Origin: Lachnospiraceae bacterium AC3007 | GTDB taxonomy: Bacteria; Bacillota; Clostridia; Lachnospirales; Lachnospiraceae | Length of the DNA: 64,000 nucleotides | NCBI GenBank assembly: GCA_000621405.1 | Contig: JHYK01000015.1 | Location: 17,511-81,510, forward strand | Reading direction: 5' to 3' | Shown: positions 33,544-42,668 of the stretch, piece by piece | How the letters are laid out: each line of letters opens with the position of its first letter | Position numbering within the stretch: position 1 is the stretch's first letter | The notes under the pieces: generated by a model | The model's database searches: none | The model's input: only the letters and a program-made list of their open reading frames with translations | Told to the model about the DNA's origin: nothing | Translations under genes and position numbers: made by a program

Positions 33544-35697
33544 GTGAAGAACAAAGGCATAATGGCAGATATAATACACTATGCCCGTCCCAAATATATT
33601 ATCGTGATCATCGTATCGCTGCTCATAGCGGTGGCGATGGTAGTCACTGACAACGCCTTTGACAGTTCAAGACCTTCTGAGGCTGATTTCTCCGGAGACT
33701 GGACCACAGAGTCCGGGGAGGTCGTCGATACCGACGAGGTCACCATGGGAAGATATGGCGGCCGGGGGATACTCACAAAGGACCTGCCCGTTGAGCTGGA
33801 CTATGGTACCGCTCTTTGCTTTACCGGAAACAATATCAGCTTTACAGTCTTTGTCGACGATGAGCCGGTGTATTCCTTCAGTGAGGAGGAAAACTTTACC
33901 GGAAAGGGATACGGCAGCGCATATCATACCATAGCTTTGTATCCCGAATGGGGAGGACGTACCGTAAAGATAGATGCATCCAGCGTCTTCAGCAGTAAGA
34001 CCGGCGGAAGGATACGCGATATATCACTGGAACCCGCCCAGAGTTTCAGGAGCCGTCAGGCAGAAGGCATGCTCATTCCATTTGTCTTCTCGGTGATCAT
34101 TTTCTCTATAGGGCTGATCCTGCTGTCAGTCAGGATCATCCTGCCTTTCAGACCGGAGCAGCCTGATCTCATCTCTCTGGGGATAACCGCGATATTAGCG
34201 GGTATATGGTTCTGCTGCGATACGGGCTTTTATCGCCTGACGATGAATGCCGTGATCTTAAGCCGGATCATGGATCTTACACTGCTGCATATCTGGATGC
34301 TTCCTTTGTTTCTCTTTATCTATTCAGTCACGGATGAGAAGAGAAAGCAGTACGTATATCTTGCAATGAGCCTGACGGCAGCAGATATAGCGCTCGTCCT
34401 CTTCAGGCGTTTTGTCCTTGGGATAGAAATGTCCAACGTGCTCTGGATACTGCCTGTCTATTACGGCTGCATGGCTCTTATCATAGTCTTTATGCTCAGG
34501 TCGGACCGGCGTAACAGCCGAAGGAAAAAGCAGAAACTGGACCGGTCATTCCTCGTTCTCGGACTCATACTTGCAGGCGCCTGTGTCATCATGGATATGC
34601 TCACCTACCGCTCGGGAGCATACAGCGGGACGGGCAGGGGAGAGTTTACCCGTGTCGGGCTGTGCGCCTTTTTCACACTGATGGCGGTGGGATCGCTGCG
34701 CACGTGGATCAGGGAGAAAGTGTCCAACAGACGCGAGCATTTTATCAATCAGATGCTCCAGTACGCGTTATCATCCGGCGATCCCGAGGAGAGTATCGCA
34801 TCGGTGATGGAGTATTTCGGTAATGAGTTCAAGGCCGGCCACGTCTTTATTTACGAAAACATGCATGACGGAACGTTCCGGAATACCTATGAATGGTTCA
34901 GAGCAGGGATCACGGGGCTTGAGGATGACAGCTACAAGGTGATCCCGTACGAGGGGGTCGTGGATCAGCTCTATGAAGTCTTCATGAAGGAGCACAGGCT
35001 GATACTGGATGATTCCGAGGCAACAAGACAGCTCAATCCGCAGCTCCATGATCTTATCGTTAAGCTGAAGCTCAAAAGGACGGTCGTGGGACCGCTGGAG
35101 TCTGTCAGTGAGCTGAAGGGTTTCTTTGGCGCAAGTATTGTTCCGAAGGAGAACAGCAGGGAAGTCGCCGGTATGATCTGGCTCATGTCTTATTTTGTCA
35201 CCCAGATGCTCCTGCAGCGGGATGAGAAGAGAGACCTCATCAGATACAGCTATCATGATGCACTCACCGGCGTATGCAACAGGCGCGCCATGGATGAATT
35301 CGAGGAGGAGCACGCTGATGATGCGCCTTACGGCTTTGTCATGTGTGATATCAACGGACTGAAGAGGGCCAATGATACGCAGGGACACGATGCAGGAGAC
35401 GAGATGATCCTGGATGTCGCAGGCTGCCTTACAGAGGCCTTCGGAGAGGAAAATGTCTACCGTCTCGGAGGAGACGAGTTCGCTGCTTATTCATTGGGGA
35501 CGACTCAGGAGGAATTTAAAGGCCTTGTACGAAAAGTGCGCTATCTCGTAGCCGTAAAACACAGGAGCATATCCATAGGAGCCGCTTATGCAGCGGATAA
35601 GACAGAAGACAGGAAGATGATCAAGGAGAAGGCCGACGAGCTCATGTACAACGAAAAAGAGCGCTATTACAAAGGCAGGCACGACAGGAGAAGATGA
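33544..35697 (+). CDS. Membrane diguanylate cyclase with outer domain, seven-helix core and GAF-like domain
   Basis: 717 residues from GTG at 33544, preceded by AGGAGG; a GTG at 33526 overlapping the PP2C stop is the alternative. Helix 1 at about 20-38, an outer beta domain (about 40-165) with VFVDDEPVYSF, then a block of six or seven helices (about 175-390) like 7TMR-DISM receptors. A GAF-like domain (about 405-560) precedes the GGDEF domain (about 565-712), which has YHDALTGVCNRRAMDEF, DINGLKRANDTQGHDAGDEM and an intact RLGGDEF at 640-646. The RxxD inhibitory site is absent. It makes c-di-GMP from GTP. The operon position directly after the kinase-phosphatase genes suggests phospho-control, which is an inference. 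Confidence 0.9.
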   Translation: MKNKGIMADIIHYARPKYIIVIIVSLLIAVAMVVTDNAFDSSRPSEADFSGDWTTESGEVVDTDEVTMGRYGGRGILTKDLPVELDYGTALCFTGNNISFTVFVDDEPVYSFSEEENFTGKGYGSAYHTIALYPEWGGRTVKIDASSVFSSKTGGRIRDISLEPAQSFRSRQAEGMLIPFVFSVIIFSIGLILLSVRIILPFRPEQPDLISLGITAILAGIWFCCDTGFYRLTMNAVILSRIMDLTLLHIWMLPLFLFIYSVTDEKRKQYVYLAMSLTAADIALVLFRRFVLGIEMSNVLWILPVYYGCMALIIVFMLRSDRRNSRRKKQKLDRSFLVLGLILAGACVIMDMLTYRSGAYSGTGRGEFTRVGLCAFFTLMAVGSLRTWIREKVSNRREHFINQMLQYALSSGDPEESIASVMEYFGNEFKAGHVFIYENMHDGTFRNTYEWFRAGITGLEDDSYKVIPYEGVVDQLYEVFMKEHRLILDDSEATRQLNPQLHDLIVKLKLKRTVVGPLESVSELKGFFGASIVPKENSREVAGMIWLMSYFVTQMLLQRDEKRDLIRYSYHDALTGVCNRRAMDEFEEEHADDAPYGFVMCDINGLKRANDTQGHDAGDEMILDVAGCLTEAFGEENVYRLGGDEFAAYSLGTTQEEFKGLVRKVRYLVAVKHRSISIGAAYAADKTEDRKMIKEKADELMYNEKERYYKGRHDRRR

Positions 35698-35755
35698 CAT
35701 CCCAGGCGGCAGGGATCCGCAAGTTGTTTTTTTTTCAGGACAAGTGCTTTTCAAA

Positions 35756-35795
35756 TTGACAAGGAATCGTACTGGTGTTACCTTATTGTATACAA
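35756..35795 (+). promoter_or_regulatory. Promoter region and palindrome before pflB
   Basis: A consensus TTGACA lies at 35756-35761. A -10 at standard spacing is poor (TACCTT at 35779-35784). The perfect palindrome TTGTATACAA (35786-35795) sits just downstream and could be an operator. An AT-rich leader of about 70 bases ends in the strong ribosome site GAAGGAGGG before the ATG at 35876. Confidence 0.5.
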
Positions 35796-35875
35796 GAACC
35801 AGACCTATGCACACATATGTATAGGAAATAATAATCTTTCATTACCATTATTTTATTAAATAGAAGGAGGGAACT

Positions 35876-38146
35876 ATGGCATTTGAGAAGGAATGGAGAG
35901 GCTTTAAGGGGACTCACTGGACAGATGATGTGAGCGTCCGGGATTTCATCCAGGACAACTACACACCTTATGACGGAGACGAGTCATTCCTTGCCGATCC
36001 GACAGACGCTACCAACAAGCTCTGGGGAAGGCTTCAGGAGATCCAGAAGGAAGAGAGAGACAAGGGCGGTGTCCTTGAGTGTGAGACCGAGATCGTATCT
36101 TCACTTACGGCTTACGGTCCCGGCTACATCGATGAGAGCATGAAGGATCTGGAGCAGATCGTAGGTCTTCAGACAGACAAGCCTCTGAAGAGAGCATTCA
36201 TGCCTTACGGCGGAATCAAGATGGCTCAGGAAGCTGCAGAGCAGTATGGCTATCATGTAAATGACAAGTACAACCAGATCTTCAACGAGTATCACAAGAC
36301 TCATAACCAGGCAGTCTTTGATGCTTACACAGATGAGATGAAGGTTGCACGTCATACACATATCGTTACGGGTCTTCCCGACACATATGGCCGCGGACGT
36401 ATCGTAGGCGACTACAGAAGGATCGCTCTCTACGGTATCGATTACCTCATCGAGAAGAAGATGCAGGACAAGAAGAACACAGGCCACGGTGATATGACCG
36501 ACGATGTGATCAGGCTTCGTGAGGAGCTCGCTGATCAGATCAAGGCTCTGAAGGGCATGAAGGAGATGGCTAAGATCTACGGATACGACATCTCAAAGCC
36601 CGCTTCAAACGCAAAGGAAGCTGTACAGTGGCTGTACTTCGGTTATCTCGCAGCTATCAAGACTCAGAACGGCGCTGCTATGTCAGTCGGACGTATCTCT
36701 ACTTTCCTTGATATCTACATGGAGAGAGACCTTAAGGAAGGCACCATCACAGAGAGCCAGGCTCAGGAGCTTATCGATCACCTGACAATGAAGTTCAGGA
36801 TGGTCAAGTTTGCCCGTATCGAGTCTTACAATCAGCTCTTCTCCGGCGATCCCGTATGGGCTACCCTTGAGATGGGCGGTATCGGAATGGACGGCCGTTC
36901 AATGGTTACAAAGAACGACTTCAGATTCCTTCATACTCTTGAGAACATGGGACCTTCACCCGAGCCCAACCTTACGGTGCTCTACAGCTCACAGCTCGGC
37001 GATGCGTTCAAGAAGTATGCTGCAAAGATCTCAGTCATGACTTCTTCCATCCAGTATGAGAACGACGACGTCATGAAGCCTATCTGGGGCGATGACTACA
37101 GCATCTGCTGCTGCGTCTCCGCTACACAGACAGGTAAGGAGATCCAGTTCTTCGGCGCACGTGCAAACCTTGCAAAGGCTCTCCTGTACGCTATCAACGG
37201 CGGTAAGGACGAGAAGCACAAGGACAAGGAAGGCAAGCCCATGCAGTGCGGTCCCGAGCTTGCTCCCATCACCTCAGAGTATCTTGATTATGATGAGGTC
37301 ATGCATAAGTATGACATCATGCTTGACTGGCTCGCAGGTCTGTATGTCAACATCCTGAACCTGATCCACTACATGCATGATAAGTATTATTATGAGGCAG
37401 CTGAGATGGCTCTTATCGATACCGATCTCAGAAGGACATTCGCAACAGGTATCGCAGGCTTCTCACACTGCATAGATTCACTTTCTGCTATCAAGTACGC
37501 TAAGGTCAAGGTTCTCCGTGACGAGTTCGGCCTTGCTACAGGCTTCGAGACAGAGGGTGAGTTCCCTAAGTACGGTAATGATGATGACAGGGCTGACGAG
37601 ATCGGCGTATGGCTTCTTAAGACCTTCATCACAAAGGTTAAGAAGTATCACACCTACAGGAATTCCGAGCCTACTACCTCTATCCTTACGATCACATCCA
37701 ACGTGGTCTATGGTAAGGCTACAGGCGCTACTCCCGACGGAAGAGAAGCTTACAAGCCTTTCGCTCCCGGTGCATCACCTTCTTACGGCGCAGAGACAAG
37801 CGGACTCCTTGCTTCACTGAATTCAGTGGCAAAGATCCCTTATGAGTACTCTCTTGACGGTATCTCCAATACTCAGACCATGAGCCCCGATGCTCTCGGC
37901 CATGACGACAAGGAGAGAGCTGAGAAGCTCGTGTCCGCTATGGACGGCTACTTCGACAACGGTGCTCATCACCTTAACGTCAATGTCTTCGGTACAGAGA
38001 AGCTGCTTGACTGCCAGGCTCATCCTGAGAAGCCCGAGTATGCTAACTTCACCATCCGTGTATCAGGCTATGCTGTTAAGTTCATCAGCCTGACCAAGGA
38101 GCAGCAGGACGACGTTATCGCACGTACATGCCATAAAAAGCTCTGA
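35876..38146 (+). CDS. pflB: Formate C-acetyltransferase (pyruvate formate-lyase)
   Basis: 756 residues, full length. The active-site cysteines lie in [10 protein letters not shown] (Cys411-413), followed by [24 protein letters not shown]. The glycyl radical is Gly731 in [10 protein letters not shown] near the C-terminus. The enzyme converts pyruvate and CoA to acetyl-CoA and formate under anoxia; it is killed by oxygen. Codon use is visibly more biased than in neighbouring genes (GCT, CTC, AAG, ACA preferred), the leader has a near-perfect ribosome site, and three terminators follow: all signs of very high expression. The activase gene lies 3.8 kb downstream, separated by two envelope genes. 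Confidence 0.98.
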   Translation: MAFEKEWRGFKGTHWTDDVSVRDFIQDNYTPYDGDESFLADPTDATNKLWGRLQEIQKEERDKGGVLECETEIVSSLTAYGPGYIDESMKDLEQIVGLQTDKPLKRAFMPYGGIKMAQEAAEQYGYHVNDKYNQIFNEYHKTHNQAVFDAYTDEMKVARHTHIVTGLPDTYGRGRIVGDYRRIALYGIDYLIEKKMQDKKNTGHGDMTDDVIRLREELADQIKALKGMKEMAKIYGYDISKPASNAKEAVQWLYFGYLAAIKTQNGAAMSVGRISTFLDIYMERDLKEGTITESQAQELIDHLTMKFRMVKFARIESYNQLFSGDPVWATLEMGGIGMDGRSMVTKNDFRFLHTLENMGPSPEPNLTVLYSSQLGDAFKKYAAKISVMTSSIQYENDDVMKPIWGDDYSICCCVSATQTGKEIQFFGARANLAKALLYAINGGKDEKHKDKEGKPMQCGPELAPITSEYLDYDEVMHKYDIMLDWLAGLYVNILNLIHYMHDKYYYEAAEMALIDTDLRRTFATGIAGFSHCIDSLSAIKYAKVKVLRDEFGLATGFETEGEFPKYGNDDDRADEIGVWLLKTFITKVKKYHTYRNSEPTTSILTITSNVVYGKATGATPDGREAYKPFAPGASPSYGAETSGLLASLNSVAKIPYEYSLDGISNTQTMSPDALGHDDKERAEKLVSAMDGYFDNGAHHLNVNVFGTEKLLDCQAHPEKPEYANFTIRVSGYAVKFISLTKEQQDDVIARTCHKKL

Positions 38147-38157
38147 TCCGTGGAGAT

Positions 38158-38185
38158 CAGGAACGGACACTTGTGTCCGTTCCTG
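38158..38185 (+). repeat. Stable 13-bp hairpin directly after pflB
   Basis: CAGGAACGGACAC and its exact complement enclose TT. No T-run follows, so it more likely shields the 3' end of the abundant pflB message than terminates. A second inverted repeat CAAATTGCAT/ATGCAATTTG spans 38204-38253. Confidence 0.7.
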
Positions 38186-38317
38186 TATCGACACGAGAGC
38201 AGGCAAATTGCATGAGGAAGCAGGGCGATAGCCCGGATTCCGAATGCAATTTGAGGAGCGCGGAAGCTGCGAAGCAGCGGAGCGATCCGTAGCTTTTTCA
38301 GATGTAAAACAACACCC

Positions 38318-38354
38318 AGCCCCCGGGATCATCTTACGGTCCCGGGGGCTTTTT
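38318..38354 (+). terminator. Intrinsic terminator 1 after pflB
   Basis: AGCCCCCGGGA (38318-38328) pairs perfectly with TCCCGGGGGCT (38340-38350), then TTTTT. Confidence 0.9.
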
Positions 38355-38421
38355 ATGCTCCGCGCGAAAGCTGCGAAGCAGCGGAGCGATCCGTAGCTTT
38401 TTCAGATGTAAAACAATACCC

Positions 38422-38455
38422 AGCCCCCAGGATCTTACGGTCTTGGGGGCTTTTT
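38422..38455 (+). terminator. Intrinsic terminator 2 after pflB
   Basis: AGCCCCCAGGA pairs with TCTTGGGGGCT (one G-T wobble), then TTTT. It is a diverged copy of terminator 1 in the second repeat block. Confidence 0.88.
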
Positions 38456-38522
38456 ATGCTCCGATCGGAAGCTGCGAAGCAGCGGAGCGATCCGTAGCTT
38501 TTTATAAAAGTAAAGTAATTCC

Positions 38523-38550
38523 CCCGGGGCCGAGAGGCCCCGGGTTTTTT
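38523..38550 (+). terminator. Intrinsic terminator 3 after pflB
   Basis: CCCGGGGCC-GAGA-GGCCCCGGG, then TTTTTT. The stem is unrelated in sequence to terminators 1 and 2. Confidence 0.9.
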
Positions 38551-38652
38551 GTTGCCCCTGTCTTGTTGTCCCCCGATGACTTAATGAACCGAATCAAGTA
38601 TAATAGACAACAGTATCTGTCGGATGCCTGTGCGGTGTATTCAGGAGAGCTG

Positions 38653-39792
38653 ATGATGTCGGATGAGAATAAAGTAAAAGACATAGAAGAGCAGAAGTGC
38701 CCGGCCTGCAACGGCGCGCTGATCTTTGACCCCGTCAGCGGGAAGATGAAATGCGAGTACTGCGGAGCGTCTTATGATATAGATAAGGGATCCGAAGCAG
38801 AAAAGAAAACCGGTAAGGAAAAGCCCGGAGATAAAGTGGAAAAGCAGGAGAGCATAGCGGGATTTGATTTTGCGAGCATCACCGATCAGGTGACTGATCC
38901 CAATGCTGCTGATCTTCCGATCTATAACTGCAGATCCTGCGGGGCTGAACTCATAGCTCCTCCTGAGCAGTTCGCTCTTGCCTGTCCTTATTGCGGTAAT
39001 AATATAGTCCTTACACAGAAGACCTCGGGACAGTTAAGACCTGACAGTCTGATACCGTTTAAGATAGATCCTAAAAGCCTTCCCGGTGCTGTGAAAAACT
39101 ATTACAAAGGTAAAGCTCTGCTTCCCAAAAGGATGTTTTCCGAAAGCTCGATGGGAAGCGTGACGGGCGTATATGTACCCTTCTGGATCTTTAACGGAAG
39201 AGTATCCGGGAGCATCAGCTTTGTCGGTGAGACCAGAAGCACTGTGAGAGAGGGTGATTATAAAGTAACGACCATCAAATCTTTCGCGATCGACAGGGAT
39301 GTATCCATGGACTTTGAGAATGTTCCCGTGGATGCAAGCGGCAGGATATCAGATAAGATGATGGATTCACTCGAACCTTTTGATCTTGCAGACGCCGTTC
39401 CTTTTGACATGCGGTATCTCGCGGGCTTTACGGCTGACAGGTTTGATGTGCAAAAGGGTGAGATCGAGGACCGTGCAAAGAAAAGGATGTTCACCACAGC
39501 TGATGACTCGGTGAGAGCAAAGGCGTGTGAGGGATATTCAAATGTAACAAGGAGCGGAGGAAAGCTTAACCTTGATCTTAACGCTAAATACATGCTCCTT
39601 CCGGTCTATCTCTTTGATGTGGCCTTCGAGGGGAAGAAATATGAATTTGCGGTAAACGGGCAGACCGGCAGAGTGGTAGGTGACATACCGATAGATAAGA
39701 GAACGAGCAGCATTTATTTCCTCATACGCGCCATCGGTGTCGCAGCGGCCATAATCCTCGTTTTTGTGATCAAGTATTTTATGGGGAGATAG
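38653..39792 (+). CDS. TFIIB-type zinc-ribbon membrane protein
   Basis: 379 residues from ATG at 38653 (a second ATG follows at once). The start is chosen because AGGAG (38643-38647) lies just before it; an in-frame extension upstream would translate repeat and terminator sequence. Two zinc ribbons: CPACN...CEYCG (about 15-40) and CRSCG...CPYCG (about 93-117). A beta-rich middle follows, with YVPFWIFNGRVSGSISFVGE, and a C-terminal helix at about 352-375. This family sits beside TPM-domain genes in many Firmicutes, as here (5 bases apart), and is thought to belong to an envelope-associated system of unknown function. A TATAAT at 38599-38604 may be its promoter. Confidence 0.83.
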   Translation: MMSDENKVKDIEEQKCPACNGALIFDPVSGKMKCEYCGASYDIDKGSEAEKKTGKEKPGDKVEKQESIAGFDFASITDQVTDPNAADLPIYNCRSCGAELIAPPEQFALACPYCGNNIVLTQKTSGQLRPDSLIPFKIDPKSLPGAVKNYYKGKALLPKRMFSESSMGSVTGVYVPFWIFNGRVSGSISFVGETRSTVREGDYKVTTIKSFAIDRDVSMDFENVPVDASGRISDKMMDSLEPFDLADAVPFDMRYLAGFTADRFDVQKGEIEDRAKKRMFTTADDSVRAKACEGYSNVTRSGGKLNLDLNAKYMLLPVYLFDVAFEGKKYEFAVNGQTGRVVGDIPIDKRTSSIYFLIRAIGVAAAIILVFVIKYFMGR

Positions 39793-39797
39793 AGCAT

Positions 39798-41786
39798 ATG
39801 ACCGGACGACATTTCATGAAAAGACATAAAAGCATCATCGCTGCGGTATTTCTTGCAGTGATCATCACAGCAGGCATGGCATTATCCGCCGCAGGATACG
39901 TAATGAATGTCGAGGCTTTCGCTGACGAACTCTGGAGCGAGGATTATTACAGGGTCACGGACGGAACGGGGGATCTTACTGAGTATAAGAGAGATGACCT
40001 TGATGCGCTGTGCATCGATTTCCTGAAAGCGCATGAATGTGACCTTGTCCTTGTAGCGGTGAATTCCACGGCTTATGAGGACAGCTCGATGGAAGAGCTG
40101 GCAAAAGCCTATTATGATACGTACGGCTTCGGCTACGGCGCAAGCCGGGACTGCATCATGCTTATCTGCGACATGGATAAGGAGGAAGGAAAGTTCTTCT
40201 GCTTCGGAGATGCGGATGGTCTGATCCCGGACAGCTACTTTGAGTATTTAGAGGACACTCTTTTTAAATATAAAGAAAAGTACGGCGTATACGGAGTGTT
40301 TTATGCCGCCGAAAGAAATCTCGATGATCATCTTACCGATGAGGATGATGCGGATACAGACAATGCAGATAAAGCAGATCTTTCGGCAGAAGACACTTCG
40401 GATACAGATGTCGAAGAAAAAGCAACAACAGAAAAAGCAACAACAGAAAAAGAAGATACCAAGGATGAGAGCAGCAGTGAAAGCGGCGGGGGATCATCCG
40501 AAAATGAAAACAAGCTCCCTGATTGGTATCCGGAAGATATGGATGCCTTTGAATTCTTTCATGATGACAAGGCGCCGCGCGTAGTGGATGATGCAGACAT
40601 CCTCTCGGATGTGGAAGAAAAGAAGATAGAGGAGCGTCTCGGTGAGATCCGTGAAGAGACGGAAAGGGATATAGTCATCTTTACCGATAATAGCACTTAT
40701 GGCTTTACCCGCGAGATTTATGCAGCTGATTTCTATGATTTCAACGGATACGGCTGTGGGGATGATTACGAGGGCGCCTGTCTTATGATCTGTATGGATC
40801 CCGATGACAGAGGCTTTTATACATCTGTCGCGGGACCTGTCTCGGAGGGACTCTATACAGAGGAATATGCCAACGAGATGGATGACGTGCTCTATGACTA
40901 TATGGCTGACGGCGAGTATGCCGAGGGGATATCGGAATGGATAGAGCTCATGTACACCTTATATACAAAAGGAGATCCTCTGGCGCCTGAGTGGATCCCT
41001 GATACAGGAGAGGAGTATGTGCGGAAGAATAACGCCGATGCTCCTCGCATAGATGATACAGCCGGTTTTCTTTCCGACAGTGAAGTAAAAAAACTTACGG
41101 AAGAGGCAAAGGCGGTGTCTGACAAGTATGGTATAGACATAGTGATACATACGGCCAAGTCCTTTTCCGGCATGACTTCTGAAGAATACGCCGAGAAATA
41201 TTATTATTACAACGGATACGGATTCGGAGAGGATTTTGACGGCATATTGCTGAACCTCATAAAACCTGACTACCACTACGGCGAAGTATCCATATATGCA
41301 TCGGGCAGCGGCAATGACAGGCTGACGGAGACGAATCTGAAAAGACTTAAGGTCTCTTGCGAAGACGCGATGAGGCTGACGGCAGACAAGGACTATTATA
41401 AGGGAATGAGCCGTTTCATATCGCAGGTCGATCACATGAGAGAGACCGGACGCGTGCCGCGGACCATATTATACTGGTCGTGGATAGCCGTCTTTTCAAC
41501 GATCTGCGGGGTGATCACGGGAAGTGTGACACTGTCTAAAGCAAAGAAGAAGATGGAGATCCCCGAACTTAAGACGAACGCCGATCATTATCTTGTGCCC
41601 GGAAGCGTATCGATAAAGGGCAATGACCGCTTCTTAGGTGCCAGCACGCACAAGGTATATGATCCTGAAAAAGATCACTACTCAGGCTCTTCGGGGAGTT
41701 CATCATCCAGCAGAAGATCGTCCTATTCAAGTCATTACAGCGGATCTTCGGGAAGGAGCCATTCGGGCTCCGGAAGGAGCTTCTGA
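39798..41786 (+). CDS. Secreted/membrane protein with two TPM domains
   Basis: 662 residues. A signal-anchor helix is at about 12-34. The first TPM-like region (about 60-175) contains DLVLVAVNSTAYED and YGFGYGASRDCIMLICDM. An acidic Lys/Glu/Thr linker with ATTEKATTEK repeats runs about 178-240. A second TPM domain (about 265-395) has VVDDADILSDVEEKKIEERL, and a third related unit (about 415-550) begins APRIDDTAGFLSDSEVKKL. A helix lies at about 558-580, and the tail is very rich in Ser/Gly. TPM domains have been linked to phosphatase activity and to photosystem repair in plants, but bacterial roles are mostly unknown. It is coupled to the zinc-ribbon gene. Confidence 0.85.
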   Translation: MTGRHFMKRHKSIIAAVFLAVIITAGMALSAAGYVMNVEAFADELWSEDYYRVTDGTGDLTEYKRDDLDALCIDFLKAHECDLVLVAVNSTAYEDSSMEELAKAYYDTYGFGYGASRDCIMLICDMDKEEGKFFCFGDADGLIPDSYFEYLEDTLFKYKEKYGVYGVFYAAERNLDDHLTDEDDADTDNADKADLSAEDTSDTDVEEKATTEKATTEKEDTKDESSSESGGGSSENENKLPDWYPEDMDAFEFFHDDKAPRVVDDADILSDVEEKKIEERLGEIREETERDIVIFTDNSTYGFTREIYAADFYDFNGYGCGDDYEGACLMICMDPDDRGFYTSVAGPVSEGLYTEEYANEMDDVLYDYMADGEYAEGISEWIELMYTLYTKGDPLAPEWIPDTGEEYVRKNNADAPRIDDTAGFLSDSEVKKLTEEAKAVSDKYGIDIVIHTAKSFSGMTSEEYAEKYYYYNGYGFGEDFDGILLNLIKPDYHYGEVSIYASGSGNDRLTETNLKRLKVSCEDAMRLTADKDYYKGMSRFISQVDHMRETGRVPRTILYWSWIAVFSTICGVITGSVTLSKAKKKMEIPELKTNADHYLVPGSVSIKGNDRFLGASTHKVYDPEKDHYSGSSGSSSSSRRSSYSSHYSGSSGRSHSGSGRSF

Positions 41787-41797
41787 ACGGGTGTCAG

Positions 41798-41870
41798 GGG
41801 TGTCAGGGGGACGTACCTTTTGACACCTTGTAGTGCAAAAGGTGTCAAAAGGTACGTCCCCCTGACACCC
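41798..41870 (+). repeat. Perfect 32-bp inverted repeat (family D)
   Basis: Two exact 32-base arms (41798-41829 and 41839-41870) enclose nine bases. The arms contain GGGTGTCAGGGGGACG and TACCTTTTGACACCTT. An extra GGTGTCAGGG fragment lies at 41790-41799. The design (GGGGACG near the outer end, short T-rich inner part) is like family A with a different sequence. It ends 4 bases before the -10 of pflA. Confidence 0.9.
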
Positions 41871-41873
41871 TTC

Positions 41874-41884
41874 TATGGTAAAAT
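41874..41884 (+). promoter_or_regulatory. Extended -10 element before pflA
   Basis: TATGGTAAAAT, with the -35 region replaced by the family-D palindrome. Start expected near 41891, 27 bases before the ATG with its GGAAGGAGAG ribosome site. Confidence 0.45.
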
Positions 41885-41917
41885 AAAGACAGTTTTCAGT
41901 ACGGAAGGAGAGATCAG

Positions 41918-42649
41918 ATGAAAGGCGCGATACATTCACTTGAATCATTCGGCTCGGTAGACGGACCGGGAATCAGATATCTTATATTCCTCTACGGATG
42001 CAATATGAGATGCAAATACTGTCATAACGTCGACACCTGGGACAAGTCAAAGTGCACTCAGTTTGAGGAGCCTGATGCTTTGCTGGACAAGGCCGAGAGA
42101 TACAGGTCCTACTGGGGCAAGGACGGCGGCATCACGGTATCCGGCGGAGAAGCGCTCCTGCAGATGGATTTCCTTCTGGAGCTCTTTAAGAAAGCAAAGG
42201 AGAGGGGGATCAATACCTGCCTCGATACGTCGGCGCAGCCTTTTACGAGGGAGCAGCCATTCTTCTCGCAGTTCGAGGAACTGATGCAATATACGGATCT
42301 GATCCTTCTCGATATCAAGCATATCGATCCCGAAGAACATAAGAAGCTTACAGGATGGGACAATGCGAATATCCTTGATTGCGCAAGGTATCTTTCGGAT
42401 ATAAAGAAGCCCGTATGGATAAGACATGTGCTGGTACCCGGTATCACGGATGTGGACGAGTATCTGGATAAGACCGCGGAATTCATAAAGACTCTGGATA
42501 ACGTGGAGCGCGTGGATGTGCTGCCTTATCATACGCTTGGCGTACACAAATGGCATGACCTCGGCATTCCATATCAGCTTGAGGATGTGGATTCGCCGTC
42601 AGCGGAGAGACTGCAGCACGCAAAGGACGTGCTGGGGGATGTGCACTAA
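41918..42649 (+). CDS. pflA: Pyruvate formate-lyase activating enzyme (radical SAM)
   Basis: 243 residues, as expected. The radical SAM cluster motif CNMRCKYCHN lies near residue 28, preceded by SFGSVDGPGIRYLIFLYG. YWGKDGGITVSGGEALLQ is the SAM-binding GGE motif of the activase group, and DTSAQPF and LDIKHIDPEEHKKLTG follow. It uses SAM and a 4Fe-4S cluster to abstract a hydrogen from the PflB glycine. It is single-copy here and lacks the extra ferredoxin domain found in activases of other glycyl radical enzymes, so it fits PflB. Its stop is 19 bases from the stop of the convergent radical SAM gene. Confidence 0.97.
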   Translation: MKGAIHSLESFGSVDGPGIRYLIFLYGCNMRCKYCHNVDTWDKSKCTQFEEPDALLDKAERYRSYWGKDGGITVSGGEALLQMDFLLELFKKAKERGINTCLDTSAQPFTREQPFFSQFEELMQYTDLILLDIKHIDPEEHKKLTGWDNANILDCARYLSDIKKPVWIRHVLVPGITDVDEYLDKTAEFIKTLDNVERVDVLPYHTLGVHKWHDLGIPYQLEDVDSPSAERLQHAKDVLGDVH

Positions 42650-42668
42650 AACTCAGATATCCATTATG

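Larger units (their letters stand above)
38261..38572 (+). repeat. Three tandem repeat-plus-terminator blocks (family C) and a family-A fragment
   Basis: The unit AAGCTGCGAAGCAGCGGAGC, then GATCCGTAGCTTTTT and CAGATGTAAAACAA, starts at 38263, 38367 and 38468. Units 1 and 2 run straight into CCCAGCCCCC terminators and TTTTTATGCTCCG; unit 3 is followed by a different terminator. A half copy of family A (CCCCTGTCTTGTTGTCCCC) ends the block at 38554-38572. No gene is supported between 38147 and 38652. Confidence 0.85.

Noticed and set aside
35716..35736. Terminator before pflB
   Set aside because: There is a T-run but only a 4-bp GCGG/CCGC stem before it, too weak to call.
35876..38146. Glycyl radical diol dehydratase or choline lyase of a compartment, suggested by the nearby EutS genes
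   Set aside because: The adjacent active-site cysteines (SICCCVS) and the full PflB sequence plan identify pyruvate formate-lyase; there is no encapsulation peptide.
38443..38652. N-terminal extension of the zinc-ribbon protein
   Set aside because: It would read through terminators and repeats; AGGAG lies just before ATG 38653.
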